From Acetobacter lovaniensis (GTDB lineage: Bacteria; Pseudomonadota; Alphaproteobacteria; Acetobacterales; Acetobacteraceae): a stretch of DNA of 64,000 nucleotides. The stretch lies in the NCBI RefSeq assembly GCF_014207635.1, contig NZ_JACHIE010000001.1, positions 186,001 to 250,000 of the forward strand. The letters are read 5' to 3'. The notes under the pieces were generated by a model. It made no database searches and was not told the origin of the DNA. It saw only the letters and a program-made list of their open reading frames with translations. A program made the position numbers and the translations under genes. Below, in pieces: positions 38,577-50,533 of this stretch (position 1 is the stretch's first letter; each line of letters opens with the position of its first letter).

Positions 38577-39962
38577 ATGACCCGAACCCCCGACCAGACA
38601 GCACCATCACGCGCCCTGCATGTAATTACGTGGGGCTGCCAGATGAACGTGTATGACAGTGCACGCATGGGGGATGTGCTGCGGCCATTAGGCTACCAGC
38701 CGGTGGATACGCCCGATACGGCGGATATGATCATCCTTAATACCTGCCATATCCGTGACCGTGCGGCGGAAAAGGTTTTTTCCGAACTCGGCCGCCTGCG
38801 GCTGATCAAGGAAGCCCGCAAGGCGGAAGGCCAGCAGACCATTATTGCCGTGGCCGGGTGTGTAGCACAGGCCGAAGGGCAGGAAATTCTGGCCCGTGCA
38901 CCGTATGTGGACATTGTGCTTGGCCCGCAGACATACCACCGCCTGCCAGAAATGGTGGCCCGTGCGGCCCGTGCGGGGAATGCCGTGATCGAAACCGACT
39001 TCCCCACCGAGCAGAAATTCGACTTCCTGCCCGAAGCCGAAGCCCCGCAGACACCGGGAAATTACACAGCCTTCCTGACCATTCAGGAAGGGTGCGACAA
39101 GTTCTGCTCTTTCTGCGTGGTCCCCTACACCCGCGGAGCGGAAAGCAGCCGCAGCGTGCAGTCCGTTCTGGCCGAAGCCCGCCGCATGGCCCAAAGCGGC
39201 GTGCGCGAGATCAGCCTGCTGGGGCAGAACGTCAATGCCTATCATGGCGAAGGCCCTGATGGCACGGTATGGGACCTGACCCGTCTGGCCTATGCGCTGG
39301 CGGAAATCCCCGGTCTGTCCCGCATCCGCTACACCACATCCCACCCGCGGGACATGAATGATGCGCTGATCGCAGCCCACCGCGACCTGCCAGAGCTCAT
39401 GCCGTTTCTCCACCTGCCCGTGCAGTCCGGCTCCGACCGTATTCTGCGCGCCATGAACCGTGGCCACACGGCCGATGAATACCGCGACCTTGTGCACCGC
39501 CTGCGCGCGGCCAAGCCGGACCTTGCCCTGTCCTCCGATTTTATTATCGGCCACCCGGGCGAGACGGATGAGGATTTTGAAGCCACCATGCAGCTTGTGC
39601 GGGATGTGGGGTTTGCGCTGGCCTATTCCTTTAAATACTCCCCCCGCCCCGGCACCCCGGCAGCAGGCGCGCCCCTGCAGGTGCCCGAGGACGTAAAGGA
39701 TGCCCGCCTGCAAGCCCTGCAGAAACTCCTGCGCGAACAGCAGGATGCGTTTAACGCATCCATGGTTGGCAAGACCGTGCCCGTCCTGTTTACTGGCAAA
39801 GGGCGCAAGCCCGGGCAGATTGCAGGACGCTCACCCTGGCTCCAGCCGGTCCATGTGATCGGCCCTGACCGCCTGATCGGCCAGACGGTGCCAGTCCGCA
39901 TAACAGAACGCCTGACAAACTCGCTGGGCGGTATTCTGGAAGAGGAGAATGTATACGCTTGA
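38577..39962 (+). CDS. miaB: tRNA-2-methylthio-N6-dimethylallyladenosine synthase MiaB
   Basis: MiaB adds the methylthio group to i6A37 of tRNAs using radical SAM chemistry. The 461-residue product has the N-terminal MTTase cysteines (WGCQMN, LNTCHIR, AGCVAQ), the radical SAM motif C-x3-C-x2-C (CDKFCSFC), and a C-terminal TRAM domain. An upstream in-frame ATG at 38544 is also possible; ATG 38577 fits the family better. It opens the conserved miaB-phoH-ybeY-corC operon. The 206 bp upstream hold no other gene that I can see. Confidence 0.95.
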   Translation: MTRTPDQTAPSRALHVITWGCQMNVYDSARMGDVLRPLGYQPVDTPDTADMIILNTCHIRDRAAEKVFSELGRLRLIKEARKAEGQQTIIAVAGCVAQAEGQEILARAPYVDIVLGPQTYHRLPEMVARAARAGNAVIETDFPTEQKFDFLPEAEAPQTPGNYTAFLTIQEGCDKFCSFCVVPYTRGAESSRSVQSVLAEARRMAQSGVREISLLGQNVNAYHGEGPDGTVWDLTRLAYALAEIPGLSRIRYTTSHPRDMNDALIAAHRDLPELMPFLHLPVQSGSDRILRAMNRGHTADEYRDLVHRLRAAKPDLALSSDFIIGHPGETDEDFEATMQLVRDVGFALAYSFKYSPRPGTPAAGAPLQVPEDVKDARLQALQKLLREQQDAFNASMVGKTVPVLFTGKGRKPGQIAGRSPWLQPVHVIGPDRLIGQTVPVRITERLTNSLGGILEEENVYA

Positions 39963-41056
39963 ATACCACGCGCACGTCCCCCCCTCCTTCCGTCGCGGTT
40001 ACGGAGCTGGCTCAGCCCGTCACCCTGCAATTTGAAAACAACGCGCTGCTTGCCCGACTGGTCGGAGACCACGACAGGCACCTGCGCTGCCTGGAAGAAG
40101 GGCTGGAAGTGGACGTTGCGCGACGCGGCAACCGCATTTCCATCCGGGGTCTGCCAGAAACCACATCCCTCGCCCGCACGACCCTGAGCCTGCTGTACCA
40201 GAAACTGGCAGCAGGCGAGACCATAGACATCAGCGCAGTAGAGGCGGCCATACGCATGTCCAGAGTGCATGAAAGCAGACCTACCCTCCCCCTGTCTGTT
40301 GCTCCGGCAACGCCCTTTGCCAATCAGGACCCCACTCTGCCCGTTATCCGGCTGCGTCAGGGCAACATAGAGCCCCGCTCCCCCGGACAGGCCAGCTACA
40401 TGCGCGCCCTTGCCACGAGGGAGCTTGTGTTCGGCATCGGCCCTGCGGGGACGGGCAAAACCTACCTTGCGGTGGCTCAGGCGGTCTCCCTCCTGCTGGC
40501 AGGTTCCATTGACCGGATCATTCTCTCCCGCCCTGCGGTGGAAGCGGGCGAGCGGCTCGGCTTTCTGCCCGGAGACATGAAGGACAAGATCGACCCCTAC
40601 CTCCGCCCTCTCTATGACGCGCTACACGACATGCTCCCCGGTGATCAGGTCATGCGCCGCATGAGTGCGGGTGAGATTGAAGTCGCCCCCCTTGCCTTCA
40701 TGCGCGGGCGCACGCTCTCGCATGCCTATGTTATTCTGGACGAAGCCCAGAACACCACCATCGCGCAGATGAAGATGTTCCTGACCCGCTTGGGGCCGGG
40801 CTCACGCATGGTTGTAACCGGGGACCTGACCCAGATTGACCTGCCGCATGACACGCCCTCGGGCCTGCAGGATGCGGTGGATACGCTTGAAAACGTCAAG
40901 GGAATTACCATTTGCCGTTTTGAAGCCGCTGATGTTGTGCGACACAAGCTGGTCGCGCGCATTATTGAAGCTTATGATGCAAAAACGACGACGGCTGATA
41001 AAAAAGGGCACTCCCGCCACAAGGGCCGTCAGGAGAACAATGGAACCGCGAAGTAG
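39959..41056 (+). CDS. phoH: PhoH-like ATPase
   Basis: PhoH-like proteins are P-loop NTPases with suspected RNA-related roles; the ybeY neighbour supports a role in RNA metabolism. The 365-residue product has Walker A GPAGTGKT near 161-168 and Walker [11 protein letters not shown], in a C-terminal PhoH domain, preceded by a KH-like N-terminal region. The start is a TTG at 39959 that overlaps the miaB stop (TTGA) and has an aggag site about 11 bases upstream. A rare TTG start coupled to miaB may keep expression low. The 3' end overlaps ybeY by 17 bp. Confidence 0.92.
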   Translation: MNTTRTSPPPSVAVTELAQPVTLQFENNALLARLVGDHDRHLRCLEEGLEVDVARRGNRISIRGLPETTSLARTTLSLLYQKLAAGETIDISAVEAAIRMSRVHESRPTLPLSVAPATPFANQDPTLPVIRLRQGNIEPRSPGQASYMRALATRELVFGIGPAGTGKTYLAVAQAVSLLLAGSIDRIILSRPAVEAGERLGFLPGDMKDKIDPYLRPLYDALHDMLPGDQVMRRMSAGEIEVAPLAFMRGRTLSHAYVILDEAQNTTIAQMKMFLTRLGPGSRMVVTGDLTQIDLPHDTPSGLQDAVDTLENVKGITICRFEAADVVRHKLVARIIEAYDAKTTTADKKGHSRHKGRQENNGTAK

Positions 41057-41582
41057 CCTTGGCCCTGTCCTGACGCAGGACGTGGCCGACCCTGTGGATA
41101 CGGACCCGTATCCAGCAGGGTTTCATGATGCGTTGACGCAGAATGGCCCGGATGTGCTGATCCGGGACGCACGCTGGCGCTCCTACGCCCCCGCACCCGA
41201 AAAAACCGTGCGCCGCGCTCTGGCGGCCTGTGCGCGGTATGGGCTTGAACCCGGCAGTGTTGTGCTGGCAGGCGACCGGGAAGTGCGGCTGCTCAACGGC
41301 AGGCACCGGGGCAAGCATAAACCAACCAACGTGCTGACCTTTGAACCCCCGCCCGGCTATGGCGGGGGGGATATTATTCTGGCGCTGGAAACGGTTGTGC
41401 GCGAGGCACGCAAGGCTGGGCGGCCAGTCAGCCACCATCTGGCGCATCTGGTTGTGCATGGCAGCCTGCATCTGGCTGGCTATGACCACCACCACCCCGG
41501 CGAAGCACGGGAGATGGAAATGCTGGAATCCCGCCTGCTTTCCCGCATGAAGGTGCCTAACCCGTGGAAAACCCGGTCATGA
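41040..41582 (+). CDS. ybeY: Endoribonuclease YbeY
   Basis: YbeY is a zinc-dependent single-strand RNase needed for 16S rRNA 3' maturation and ribosome quality control. The 180-residue product has the family zinc motif H-G-x-L-H-L-x-G-Y-D-H at about 140-150. ATG 41040 lies inside the phoH 3' end and follows a strong aggag site; the longer open frame to 40836 is antisense-like sequence within phoH. The 3' end overlaps the corC start as ATGA. Confidence 0.95.
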   Translation: MEPRSSLGPVLTQDVADPVDTDPYPAGFHDALTQNGPDVLIRDARWRSYAPAPEKTVRRALAACARYGLEPGSVVLAGDREVRLLNGRHRGKHKPTNVLTFEPPPGYGGGDIILALETVVREARKAGRPVSHHLAHLVVHGSLHLAGYDHHHPGEAREMEMLESRLLSRMKVPNPWKTRS

Positions 41583-42526
41583 ACGAGCACGAGACTTCAG
41601 CCGAACGGGCGGAGCCTTCCGGACGTGGCCTGTTTTCGTTTTTTCATCGCAAGAAGCCTCCGGGGGGATTGCGCAATTCCATTGCAGCCCTTGTGCAGCA
41701 GGCTGCCGAAGCGGGGGATGAAAGCGCACCAGACGGGGAAAAACCCGAACTCGACCGGCAGGAACGCGCGCTGATCGCCAATATCCTGCGTCTGCGCAAT
41801 ATTTCGGCCGATGATGTGATGGTGCCCAGAGCCGATATTGTGGCCATGCCGGTTTCCATCTCTCTGGACGAGGCTCTGGCCATGATGCGGCGCGAGAACC
41901 ACTCGCGCATGCCCGTGTACCGCGACCAGCTTGATGACATTGTTGGCATGATCCACGTAAAGGACCTTATTGCCTATGTGGGCACCAGCGAGGCGTTCAA
42001 TCTGGAACCCCTGCTCCGCCAGCCCCTGTTTATTGCCCCGCAGATTCCCGTGCTGGACCTGCTGCTGCAAATGCGCCAGCGCCACATGCACCTTGCCCTC
42101 GTGATTGACGAATACGGCGGCATTGACGGTCTGGTAACAATTGAAGACCTGATCGAAACCATTGTGGGCGATATTTCCGACGAGCATGACGAACCCGAGG
42201 CGGTGCTGATTACCCCCCGCCCCGATGGATCGTATGACGTGGATGCCCGCTGCCCGGTGGAAGAGTTCGAGCAGAAGATCGGCCCGATTCTGACCGATAG
42301 CGAAAAAGAAGCCGAAATCGAGACCATTGGCGGTCTGGTCTTTCGCATGGCCGGGCATGTGCCCGCACGCGGAGAGGTGCTGACGCACGAGAACGGCTAT
42401 CTGTTCCGCGTACTCGATGCGGATGCACGGCATATCCGCCGGGTGCGGGTGCGCAAGCTGGGCAGCGAGGGGGAAAACACCTCCAATCCACAGGCTCTGG
42501 CAGGTCAGACTGCAACAACAGGTTGA
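41579..42526 (+). CDS. CorC/HlyC family CBS-domain protein
   Basis: The product (315 residues) has two CBS domains (about 65-190; [30 protein letters not shown]) and a C-terminal CorC/HlyC domain (about 215-290). It lacks the DUF21 membrane region, so it is the soluble CorC type. Family members bind adenosine nucleotides and are linked to Mg/Co efflux, and in Alphaproteobacteria the gene follows ybeY. ATG 41579 overlaps the ybeY stop as ATGA; a GTG at 41564 is an alternative. The usual next gene lnt is absent; a DsbA-like gene follows instead. Confidence 0.88.
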   Translation: MNEHETSAERAEPSGRGLFSFFHRKKPPGGLRNSIAALVQQAAEAGDESAPDGEKPELDRQERALIANILRLRNISADDVMVPRADIVAMPVSISLDEALAMMRRENHSRMPVYRDQLDDIVGMIHVKDLIAYVGTSEAFNLEPLLRQPLFIAPQIPVLDLLLQMRQRHMHLALVIDEYGGIDGLVTIEDLIETIVGDISDEHDEPEAVLITPRPDGSYDVDARCPVEEFEQKIGPILTDSEKEAEIETIGGLVFRMAGHVPARGEVLTHENGYLFRVLDADARHIRRVRVRKLGSEGENTSNPQALAGQTATTG

Positions 42527-42596
42527 CGGCAGTTCTTTCTGCCGCCATCCCTGTTCGCAGCATTATGGTCCATTGATCGGGAAGGCTTGGTTCCTC

Positions 42597-43217
42597 ATGT
42601 CCTTTACACGTCGTTCTTTTCTTGTCGCTACGGGCGCCGCCCTCACCGCCAGTTCACTCTCCGGGCTGGCTTTTGCGGCCGATGCAGCCGATACGCGCTT
42701 TACCCCGCGCGTGCTGGGCAACCCCAACGCCAAGGTGGTGGTAGAGGAATGGTTCTCCCTGACTTGCATCCACTGCGCGCATTTTGCGGAAGAAACCTTC
42801 CCGCAGGTTAAGAAAAACCTGATCGATACGGGCAAAATCCGTTACGTTTTCCATGACTTCCCCACCGATCAGCTTGCAACACTTGCCGCCATGGTCGCCC
42901 GCACCCTGCCCGAAGAACGGTACGAACCTTTCTGCTCGGCCGTGCTGTCCAGTCTGGACCGCTGGGCGTACAATAACGAAGTCGACCACAAGGCCGAACT
43001 GCAAAAAATGGCGGCCTTTGCTGGCATGCCCGCCGAAACATTTGAAAAAGCGGTAACGGACCAGAAACTGCTCCAGTTCATCATGACCGAGCAGAGCGAA
43101 GCGCAGGACAAATACAGCATTGAGTCCACTCCCACCTTCCGCTTCAACAACAAGGAGCAGGTGTCCAGCGCCCTCTCCTACGACGACTTTGTTAAATATC
43201 TGACCAAGGCAAGCTGA
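42597..43217 (+). CDS. DsbA-family thioredoxin-fold oxidoreductase with Tat-type signal
   Basis: The 206-residue product starts with TRRSFL followed by a hydrophobic stretch and an AxA-type cleavage site (FAADAA), which matches a twin-arginine signal. After it comes a DsbA-like domain with the active site Cys57-Ile-His-Cys60 and a cis-Pro segment (STPTF) near the C-terminus. It would oxidise or isomerise disulfides of periplasmic proteins. It resembles the DsbA/DsbG/ScsC group in Alphaproteobacteria (DSBA-like with FTLTC.HC.HF). It lies 70 bp after corC and 47 bp before smc; a perfect inverted repeat overlaps its stop codon. Confidence 0.88.
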   Translation: MSFTRRSFLVATGAALTASSLSGLAFAADAADTRFTPRVLGNPNAKVVVEEWFSLTCIHCAHFAEETFPQVKKNLIDTGKIRYVFHDFPTDQLATLAAMVARTLPEERYEPFCSAVLSSLDRWAYNNEVDHKAELQKMAAFAGMPAETFEKAVTDQKLLQFIMTEQSEAQDKYSIESTPTFRFNNKEQVSSALSYDDFVKYLTKAS

Positions 43218-43236
43218 CTGTTTTTTAACAGTCAGC
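43213..43236. terminator. Perfect inverted repeat over the dsbA-like stop
   Basis: A perfect 10-bp stem (43213-43222 with 43227-43236) with a TTTT loop contains the stop codon of the DsbA-like gene and lies 28 bp before smc. The T residues lie in the loop, not after the stem, so it may be an attenuating or stabilising hairpin rather than a full terminator. Confidence 0.45.
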
Positions 43237-43264
43237 CCTCCCGACCAGAAAAACACAGATCTGT

Positions 43265-46200
43265 ATGACGGTTCGTTTTGTTCGCCTCCGTATTGTGGGG
43301 TTCAAAAGCTTTGCCGACCCCATAACCGTGGAACTGCTCCCCGGTCTGACCGGCGTTGTTGGTCCTAACGGATGCGGCAAATCCAACGTGGTGGAAGCAC
43401 TCCGTTGGGTTATGGGGGAATCCTCCGCCCGCTCCCTGCGTGGGGGGGAAATGGATGACCTCATTTTTGCTGGCACAAGCGGGCGTCCAGCCCGCTCACT
43501 GGCGGAAGTCACCGTAACGCTGGAAGGCACAAAAGGCTTTGGCCCCGCAGCCTTTGCCGATCTGGATGAACTCCAGATTACCCGCCGGGCCGAACGCGGT
43601 GCCGGGAGCGATTACCGCATTAATGGCCGCCCCGTCCGCGCAAGGGATGTGCAGACCCTGTTTGCCGACCTGGCATCTGGCGCGCGCTCCTCCGCCATGG
43701 TCAGTCAGGGCCGGGTGGCCATGCTGGTCGGTGCCCGCCCGGAAGAGCGGCGCAGTATTCTGGAAGAAGCCGCAGGCATTACCGGCCTGCATGCCCGCAG
43801 GCACGAAGCCGAGATCAAGCTCCGTGCAGCCGAAGGCAACCTGACCCGCGCCGAAGACCGCCGCGTGCAGTTAACCGAACGGCTCAGTGGTCTGGCCGAG
43901 CAGTCGCGCGAGGCCACGCGCTACCGCGAAATTTCAGCGGCTCTACGGGAGGCGGAAACCGAATTGCTGGCAGTCCTGCACGCACGGGCCAGACTGGCCG
44001 TGGAGCGCGCGGCAGATGCCGCCGTGCAGGCCCGCAAAACCCTGACGGCGCATGAAGACGCGGCAGAAACCGCTGTTCTGGCCGAATTTGAAGCCACCAA
44101 AGCCCTCCCCGCGCTGCGTGAGAAAGCCGATGCCGCCCGCACGGCACTGGAGCGCTGCCGCGTTCTGGCCGAAGGCGTGGTCAAGGAAGAAGAACGCGCA
44201 GCCGCTCAGGCGCAGGCCGCAGCCGAACTGCTGCAACAGCACGAGGCCGATGCACAGGCCGCACAGACCCGCCTGCAGGACGTGCTGGACACGCTAGAAC
44301 GCCTTAAGGCTGATATGGCCGAAGTGCTGGCCGCCCAGACATCGCTCCCCACCCGCACGGCCGAGGCCGAGCAGCAGATACAGCGACTGGGCACCCAGCA
44401 GACCGAAACCGAACAGGCCCTTGCCAGCCTGACAGCCGAGCTGAGTGCGGCCCGCGCAGGCAAGGAACGGGCCGAAGACAGCCTGAACAACGCCCGCACA
44501 CGGCACGAGCGGGTTGCCCTCGCACTCAACACCATTCAGGCTGAACTGGCGGAACTGGAAAGCCAGCTTCCCTCCGAGCAGGCACTGGCTACGGCGCAGG
44601 AGCAGGCAGAGCAGGCCGCACAGGCCCAGCAGGCAACCAAAGCCGCGCAGGAGGAAGCCGAGCGCCTTTGTGCGCAATGCAATATTGACCTCTCCATTGC
44701 CAAAAATAATGCACAGGCAGCACAAGCCGCTCAAAACGAGCAACAAAAAGCCCTGCAACAGGCCCGCCAGCGCCTGACAGCCCTACAGGCTGAACTGCAT
44801 GGGGCAGAAAAGCGCCATGCCGAAGCGCTGGAGGCGCTCATCAGCCCCGATGTGCTGGATGCGCTCCAAACCAGCAGCCAGCAGGCCACCGCCGCGCTGG
44901 AACAGGCTACGCAAACGCAGGAAAAAACCGAGGCCGAACGCCGTGCGGCCAGCACCGCCTTTACCGAGGCCAGCCGCGCTGCGCAGGAAGCCGAAGCACA
45001 TCAGCGCAGTGCTGCCGAAGCCCTGCGCACGGCCAGCACCACGCAGCAACGCGCGCAGCACGAAGCACAGACCCTGACGCGGGAACTGGATAAGGTTCGG
45101 GCCGAGGCCATTGCCGATACGGTTCTGGACAGCGCCCGACAGACACGCACCCAGCAGGAAAATGCACTGGCCCAGACCGGGGCCGAACTGGAGCAGGCCG
45201 AACACGCGCTGAGCGCGCACAAGGCCCAGTACGCAACAGCCCAGAACCAGCAGACCACACTCCAGACCGAACTGACCCGCCTGCAAGCACAGGCCGAAGG
45301 GCTGGATCAGGCTCTGGGGCAGGAGAGTGCTGTGGCGGAGAACCCGGTTTCCGCCCAGATTACCGTTCCCGAAGAATACGAAAACGCTCTGGCTGCCGCT
45401 CTGGCGGAAGGGCTGGACGCCCCCGCAACCCCCGACGCTCCCCAAGGCTGGCGGCATCTCCCGCCTGAATCCCTACCTGCCCTGCCCGGCGGCGCTCAGC
45501 CGCTCAAAAACCACATTACGGCACCACCGGAGCTGGACAGGGTTCTGCTTTGTACCGGACTGCTGCCCGAAGGTGCGGATGGGCGAGCACTTCAGCCCTT
45601 GCTGGCTCCGGGGCAATGTCTGGTCTCCACCACAGGGGACCTGTGGCGGTGGGACGGGTTTTACACTCAGGCAGGAGGAACCAGCACGGCTGCGCGCAGG
45701 CTGGCCCAACGCCGTGTTCTGCGCGAAACCCAAAGCCGCCTGAGCGTGTTGCAGGCCGACCTGCCCGCCATACAGGCAAACGTTGCAAGCTGTGCTGCCG
45801 CAGTCCAAGCCAATGAGGACCTGCTCAGGCAACTGCGCAGCAGCCGCAACACGCAGGAACAAGCACTCCAGAAAGCCCGCGCGCATGAGACCGAAACAGA
45901 GCGCCGCTACGCCTCCTACCGCGCAAGGCTGGATGCCACACTCCCTCAGCATGAGCGCGCACAGGCCGCTCTAGCCGAAGCCGAGGCCACACTCATCAAT
46001 GCCCGGCTCGCGCATGAGAGCCTGCCATCCTTACAGGATACCCAGCGCGCCCTCGCCACCACGCGCGAGAGAAACACCGCAGCACAAACCGCCGAGCAGC
46101 AGGCGCATGCTGCCTTCAAACAGGCACAGGCGGCCCTGCAAACAGCCCGGGACAAACTGGCCCGCGCCGAACAGCAGCACGCCTCCGCCACAACGCGGCT

Positions 46201-47812
46201 GGAAACGCTCACCCCCGAGCTTGAACGCCTGCGCCATAATCTGACAACGGAATCCACAACCGTTGCAGAGATGGAAGATAAGCTGGCCTCCGCCCAGTCC
46301 ATGCAGCAGGCCCAGAATGCCCTGCACGCAGCGCAGGAAAAGCTGAACGCCGCCAGCACGGCCCTACAGGCTGCAACCCAGACCACCTTGCAGGCCGATG
46401 CGCAGATGGCTGCAACCGCGCAGACCAGCCGCGCATTGCACGAGCAGGCCCTTACCCTGCGCAGCCGTCTGGCGGGGCTGGCTCCACGGCAGGCCGAACT
46501 GCACAGCGAACATACGGACACCCAGCAGAACCTGCTTGCAGCACAGGCCGCGCTGGAGGCCGCCTGCGCCGCGGTACCAGAAGATGCACAGACCAGACTG
46601 GACAACCTGCACGCCCAGAAGGCCGACCTGCTGGGCAGGCTTGATGCCGCGCGCGAACTCCGTGCCGCCCTGCAGGCCGAATCCACCACGCTGGCAGACC
46701 GGATTAACACGCTCAACACCGCACAGGCCGAGTGGAGCGCGCGTGAGAGCCTTGCCCGGACAGACACCACAAATGCCCTCCAGCGGCTGGAAGCAGCACG
46801 GGCCAACCACGATAAGGTGGCCAAACTCCCCACGGCGGCACAGCAGCAAAAAGCCAGCACACTGGCGGCACTGGAAGATGCAGAGGAACACTTTGCCCAG
46901 ACCGACCGCCTGCGGGCCGAAGCCGAAGCCGCCCTGACCACTGCCCACGAACTGCGCCGCAGAACAGAGGGCGAACTGGCCACCGCGCGTGAAAACCTGC
47001 TTAAAGCGGAAGGCAAGAGCGAGCAGGCTCAGGCCATTCTGGACCAGTTGCTGGTAGAAACCCCTAACCCGCCCAGACAACCCGTTTCCGACCTGACGGA
47101 AGGGGCCGAGACCTCCCTGCGCCGCAAGATTGCCCGCCTGACCCGCGAGCGCGATGATATGGGGCCGGTCAACCTGCGGGCCGAGATGGAAGCGGAGGAA
47201 GCCTCCACCCAGGCCCAGACCCTCGGGGCGGAAATGCATGATCTGGAGGAAGCCATAAACCGCCTGCGCGGCTCCATAGGCTCGCTCAACAAGGAAGGGC
47301 GTGAGCGGCTTATGGCGGTGTTCACACAGGTGGACCAGCATTTTCAGTCCCTGTTCACCCGCATGTTTGGCGGTGGGCGCGCCCATCTGGGCCTTGTCGG
47401 GAGTGATGACCCGCTGGAAGCCGGGCTGGAAATCTATGCCCAGCCACCGGGCAAGAAGCTGGCCACACTTTCGCTCCTGTCCGGAGGTGAACAAGCTTTA
47501 ACCGCGCTTTCCTTGATTTTTGCCGTGTTCCGCTGTAACCCTGCACCGATATGCGTGCTGGACGAAGTGGATGCCCCACTGGATGACGCCAATGTGGGCC
47601 GCTTTAGCGCTCTGCTGGGCGATATGGTTGCAGAAGCCGGTACGCGTTTTCTGGTCGTGACACACCACCAGCTCACCATGGCCCATATGGACCAGCTTTT
47701 TGGTGTAACCATGCAGGAACGCGGAGTAAGCCGCGTTCTTTCTGTTGATCTGGCTAAAGCGGCCTCCATGGTCGGCCAGAAGGACAAGGAACCCACTGAT
47801 GTCACATCCTGA
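43265..47812 (+). CDS. smc: Chromosome segregation protein SMC (long-armed form)
   Basis: SMC is the ATPase of bacterial condensin. The product has 1515 residues. Visible are the N-terminal head with Walker A GPNGCGKSN at 33-41, an Ala/Gln/Glu-rich coiled coil (about 170-700), a compact hinge (about 700-810, ending with WRWDGF), a second coiled coil (about 810-1297) and the C-terminal head with the ABC signature SGGEQ at 1406-1410 and Walker B VLDEVDAP near 1432. The two arms are of similar length, as an antiparallel coiled coil needs, but much longer than in the usual SMC of about 1150-1200 residues. The partner genes scpA and scpB are not in the window. A long shadow frame lies on the opposite strand at 45946-47016. 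Confidence 0.95.
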   Translation: MTVRFVRLRIVGFKSFADPITVELLPGLTGVVGPNGCGKSNVVEALRWVMGESSARSLRGGEMDDLIFAGTSGRPARSLAEVTVTLEGTKGFGPAAFADLDELQITRRAERGAGSDYRINGRPVRARDVQTLFADLASGARSSAMVSQGRVAMLVGARPEERRSILEEAAGITGLHARRHEAEIKLRAAEGNLTRAEDRRVQLTERLSGLAEQSREATRYREISAALREAETELLAVLHARARLAVERAADAAVQARKTLTAHEDAAETAVLAEFEATKALPALREKADAARTALERCRVLAEGVVKEEERAAAQAQAAAELLQQHEADAQAAQTRLQDVLDTLERLKADMAEVLAAQTSLPTRTAEAEQQIQRLGTQQTETEQALASLTAELSAARAGKERAEDSLNNARTRHERVALALNTIQAELAELESQLPSEQALATAQEQAEQAAQAQQATKAAQEEAERLCAQCNIDLSIAKNNAQAAQAAQNEQQKALQQARQRLTALQAELHGAEKRHAEALEALISPDVLDALQTSSQQATAALEQATQTQEKTEAERRAASTAFTEASRAAQEAEAHQRSAAEALRTASTTQQRAQHEAQTLTRELDKVRAEAIADTVLDSARQTRTQQENALAQTGAELEQAEHALSAHKAQYATAQNQQTTLQTELTRLQAQAEGLDQALGQESAVAENPVSAQITVPEEYENALAAALAEGLDAPATPDAPQGWRHLPPESLPALPGGAQPLKNHITAPPELDRVLLCTGLLPEGADGRALQPLLAPGQCLVSTTGDLWRWDGFYTQAGGTSTAARRLAQRRVLRETQSRLSVLQADLPAIQANVASCAAAVQANEDLLRQLRSSRNTQEQALQKARAHETETERRYASYRARLDATLPQHERAQAALAEAEATLINARLAHESLPSLQDTQRALATTRERNTAAQTAEQQAHAAFKQAQAALQTARDKLARAEQQHASATTRLETLTPELERLRHNLTTESTTVAEMEDKLASAQSMQQAQNALHAAQEKLNAASTALQAATQTTLQADAQMAATAQTSRALHEQALTLRSRLAGLAPRQAELHSEHTDTQQNLLAAQAALEAACAAVPEDAQTRLDNLHAQKADLLGRLDAARELRAALQAESTTLADRINTLNTAQAEWSARESLARTDTTNALQRLEAARANHDKVAKLPTAAQQQKASTLAALEDAEEHFAQTDRLRAEAEAALTTAHELRRRTEGELATARENLLKAEGKSEQAQAILDQLLVETPNPPRQPVSDLTEGAETSLRRKIARLTRERDDMGPVNLRAEMEAEEASTQAQTLGAEMHDLEEAINRLRGSIGSLNKEGRERLMAVFTQVDQHFQSLFTRMFGGGRAHLGLVGSDDPLEAGLEIYAQPPGKKLATLSLLSGGEQALTALSLIFAVFRCNPAPICVLDEVDAPLDDANVGRFSALLGDMVAEAGTRFLVVTHHQLTMAHMDQLFGVTMQERGVSRVLSVDLAKAASMVGQKDKEPTDVTS

Positions 47813-47825
47813 AATGGGAGCTGAC

Positions 47826-48575
47826 ATGTCTGTTTGCTGCGGTGCCACCACCTCGCGCAGGTGTTTGAAAAAAATTGCCTTTGCGGCAACCCTGTGCGCT
47901 GCGTCCGTAGCCGTACTGGCCATCCACCACACCAAAACCAGTGGTATTATGGCGCGCATTCATCACGGACTTATTGTCTGCGCCAGCAATACGGGCACAC
48001 AAAGCGTGGCACAGGCTGCGACCATTTCCTCCACGGAACAGCCCGGCATGGTACGCCTTGGTCTGACCAGTGGCGCGGATGGGCAGGTTGCCGTAGAGCC
48101 GGGCAGCAGCGCGCTTGCCACTGTTCTGGACAACGCCCGCCACACCAACACCCTGCTGATGCTCGACCTGCATGGAGCAGACCCAAAAGAAGTAGCGCAG
48201 GAGGTCAGCAATGCCCACATGCGTGACCGGGTCATTTTTGTACCAGCCGACTACAAAAGCACTGCCGCGGTTCTGAAAGCCGATTCCAAGGTTATGGTGG
48301 CCATTCCCATAAGCTCCGAGCGGGATGCCTATAACGCGCACCGCATGGCCGGGCGCCACCCTTACGCGGCCTACCTTCCATCCTCTGCGGCGCCCAGTCT
48401 GTTCTCTCTGGTTCACCGCGATGCCGAGGCCATTATTACCGATACCCCTCCGGCCAAAATATCCACGGCGGATTTTCTGGCAAACAGGCCGGTTGATATT
48501 GTCATTACCCACCAGCCTTACCAGTTGACCACATCCCTTGCGGTGTCCGGGTCTTCCACCACCCATCCCGAATAA
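47826..48575 (+). CDS. Exported protein resembling a degenerate glycerophosphodiester phosphodiesterase
   Basis: The 249-residue product has an N-terminal signal or membrane anchor (about 18-40). The region with LLMLDLHGADPKEVAQEV, MRDRVIFVPADY, KVMVAIPIS and AEAIITD resembles strands of the GDPD TIM barrel (compare LLNIELK, DRVVVSSFD and GADGIITD). However, the HRG motif and the catalytic Glu/Asp pair expected near the N-terminus are not seen. I therefore suspect an inactive or diverged member. ATG 47826 has gggag five bases upstream; ATG 47814 is an alternative. It starts 13 bp after smc, so the two are likely cotranscribed. Confidence in the coding call is high and in the family assignment low. 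Confidence 0.6.
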   Translation: MSVCCGATTSRRCLKKIAFAATLCAASVAVLAIHHTKTSGIMARIHHGLIVCASNTGTQSVAQAATISSTEQPGMVRLGLTSGADGQVAVEPGSSALATVLDNARHTNTLLMLDLHGADPKEVAQEVSNAHMRDRVIFVPADYKSTAAVLKADSKVMVAIPISSERDAYNAHRMAGRHPYAAYLPSSAAPSLFSLVHRDAEAIITDTPPAKISTADFLANRPVDIVITHQPYQLTTSLAVSGSSTTHPE

Positions 48576-48647
48576 CATCTCCCCCCGCACCCTTTGCTCC
48601 CCGCAAAACCGGATAGCAGGTCGGGTGGCGGCTTAAACTCCCCCAAT

Positions 48648-48683
48648 AAAAAAAGCCCCTGCCCTTTTTACAGGAGCAGGGGC
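48648..48683 (-). terminator. Rho-independent terminator of aarC
   Basis: On the minus strand an 8-bp GC-rich stem (arms 48676-48683 and 48655-48662) is followed by a run of seven T residues (A residues at 48648-48654 on the plus strand). It lies 26 bp beyond the aarC stop. It also separates the convergent GDPD-like gene. Confidence 0.85.
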
Positions 48684-48708
48684 CTTGTGGCCGGATGATG
48701 CAGCCCGC

Positions 48709-50533
<1,825 letters not shown>

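Noticed and set aside
45946-47016. A 356-codon minus-strand frame inside smc
   Set aside because: Its Ala/Ser/Arg/Cys-rich composition is what the complement of a GC-rich coiled-coil gene gives; no domain is visible.
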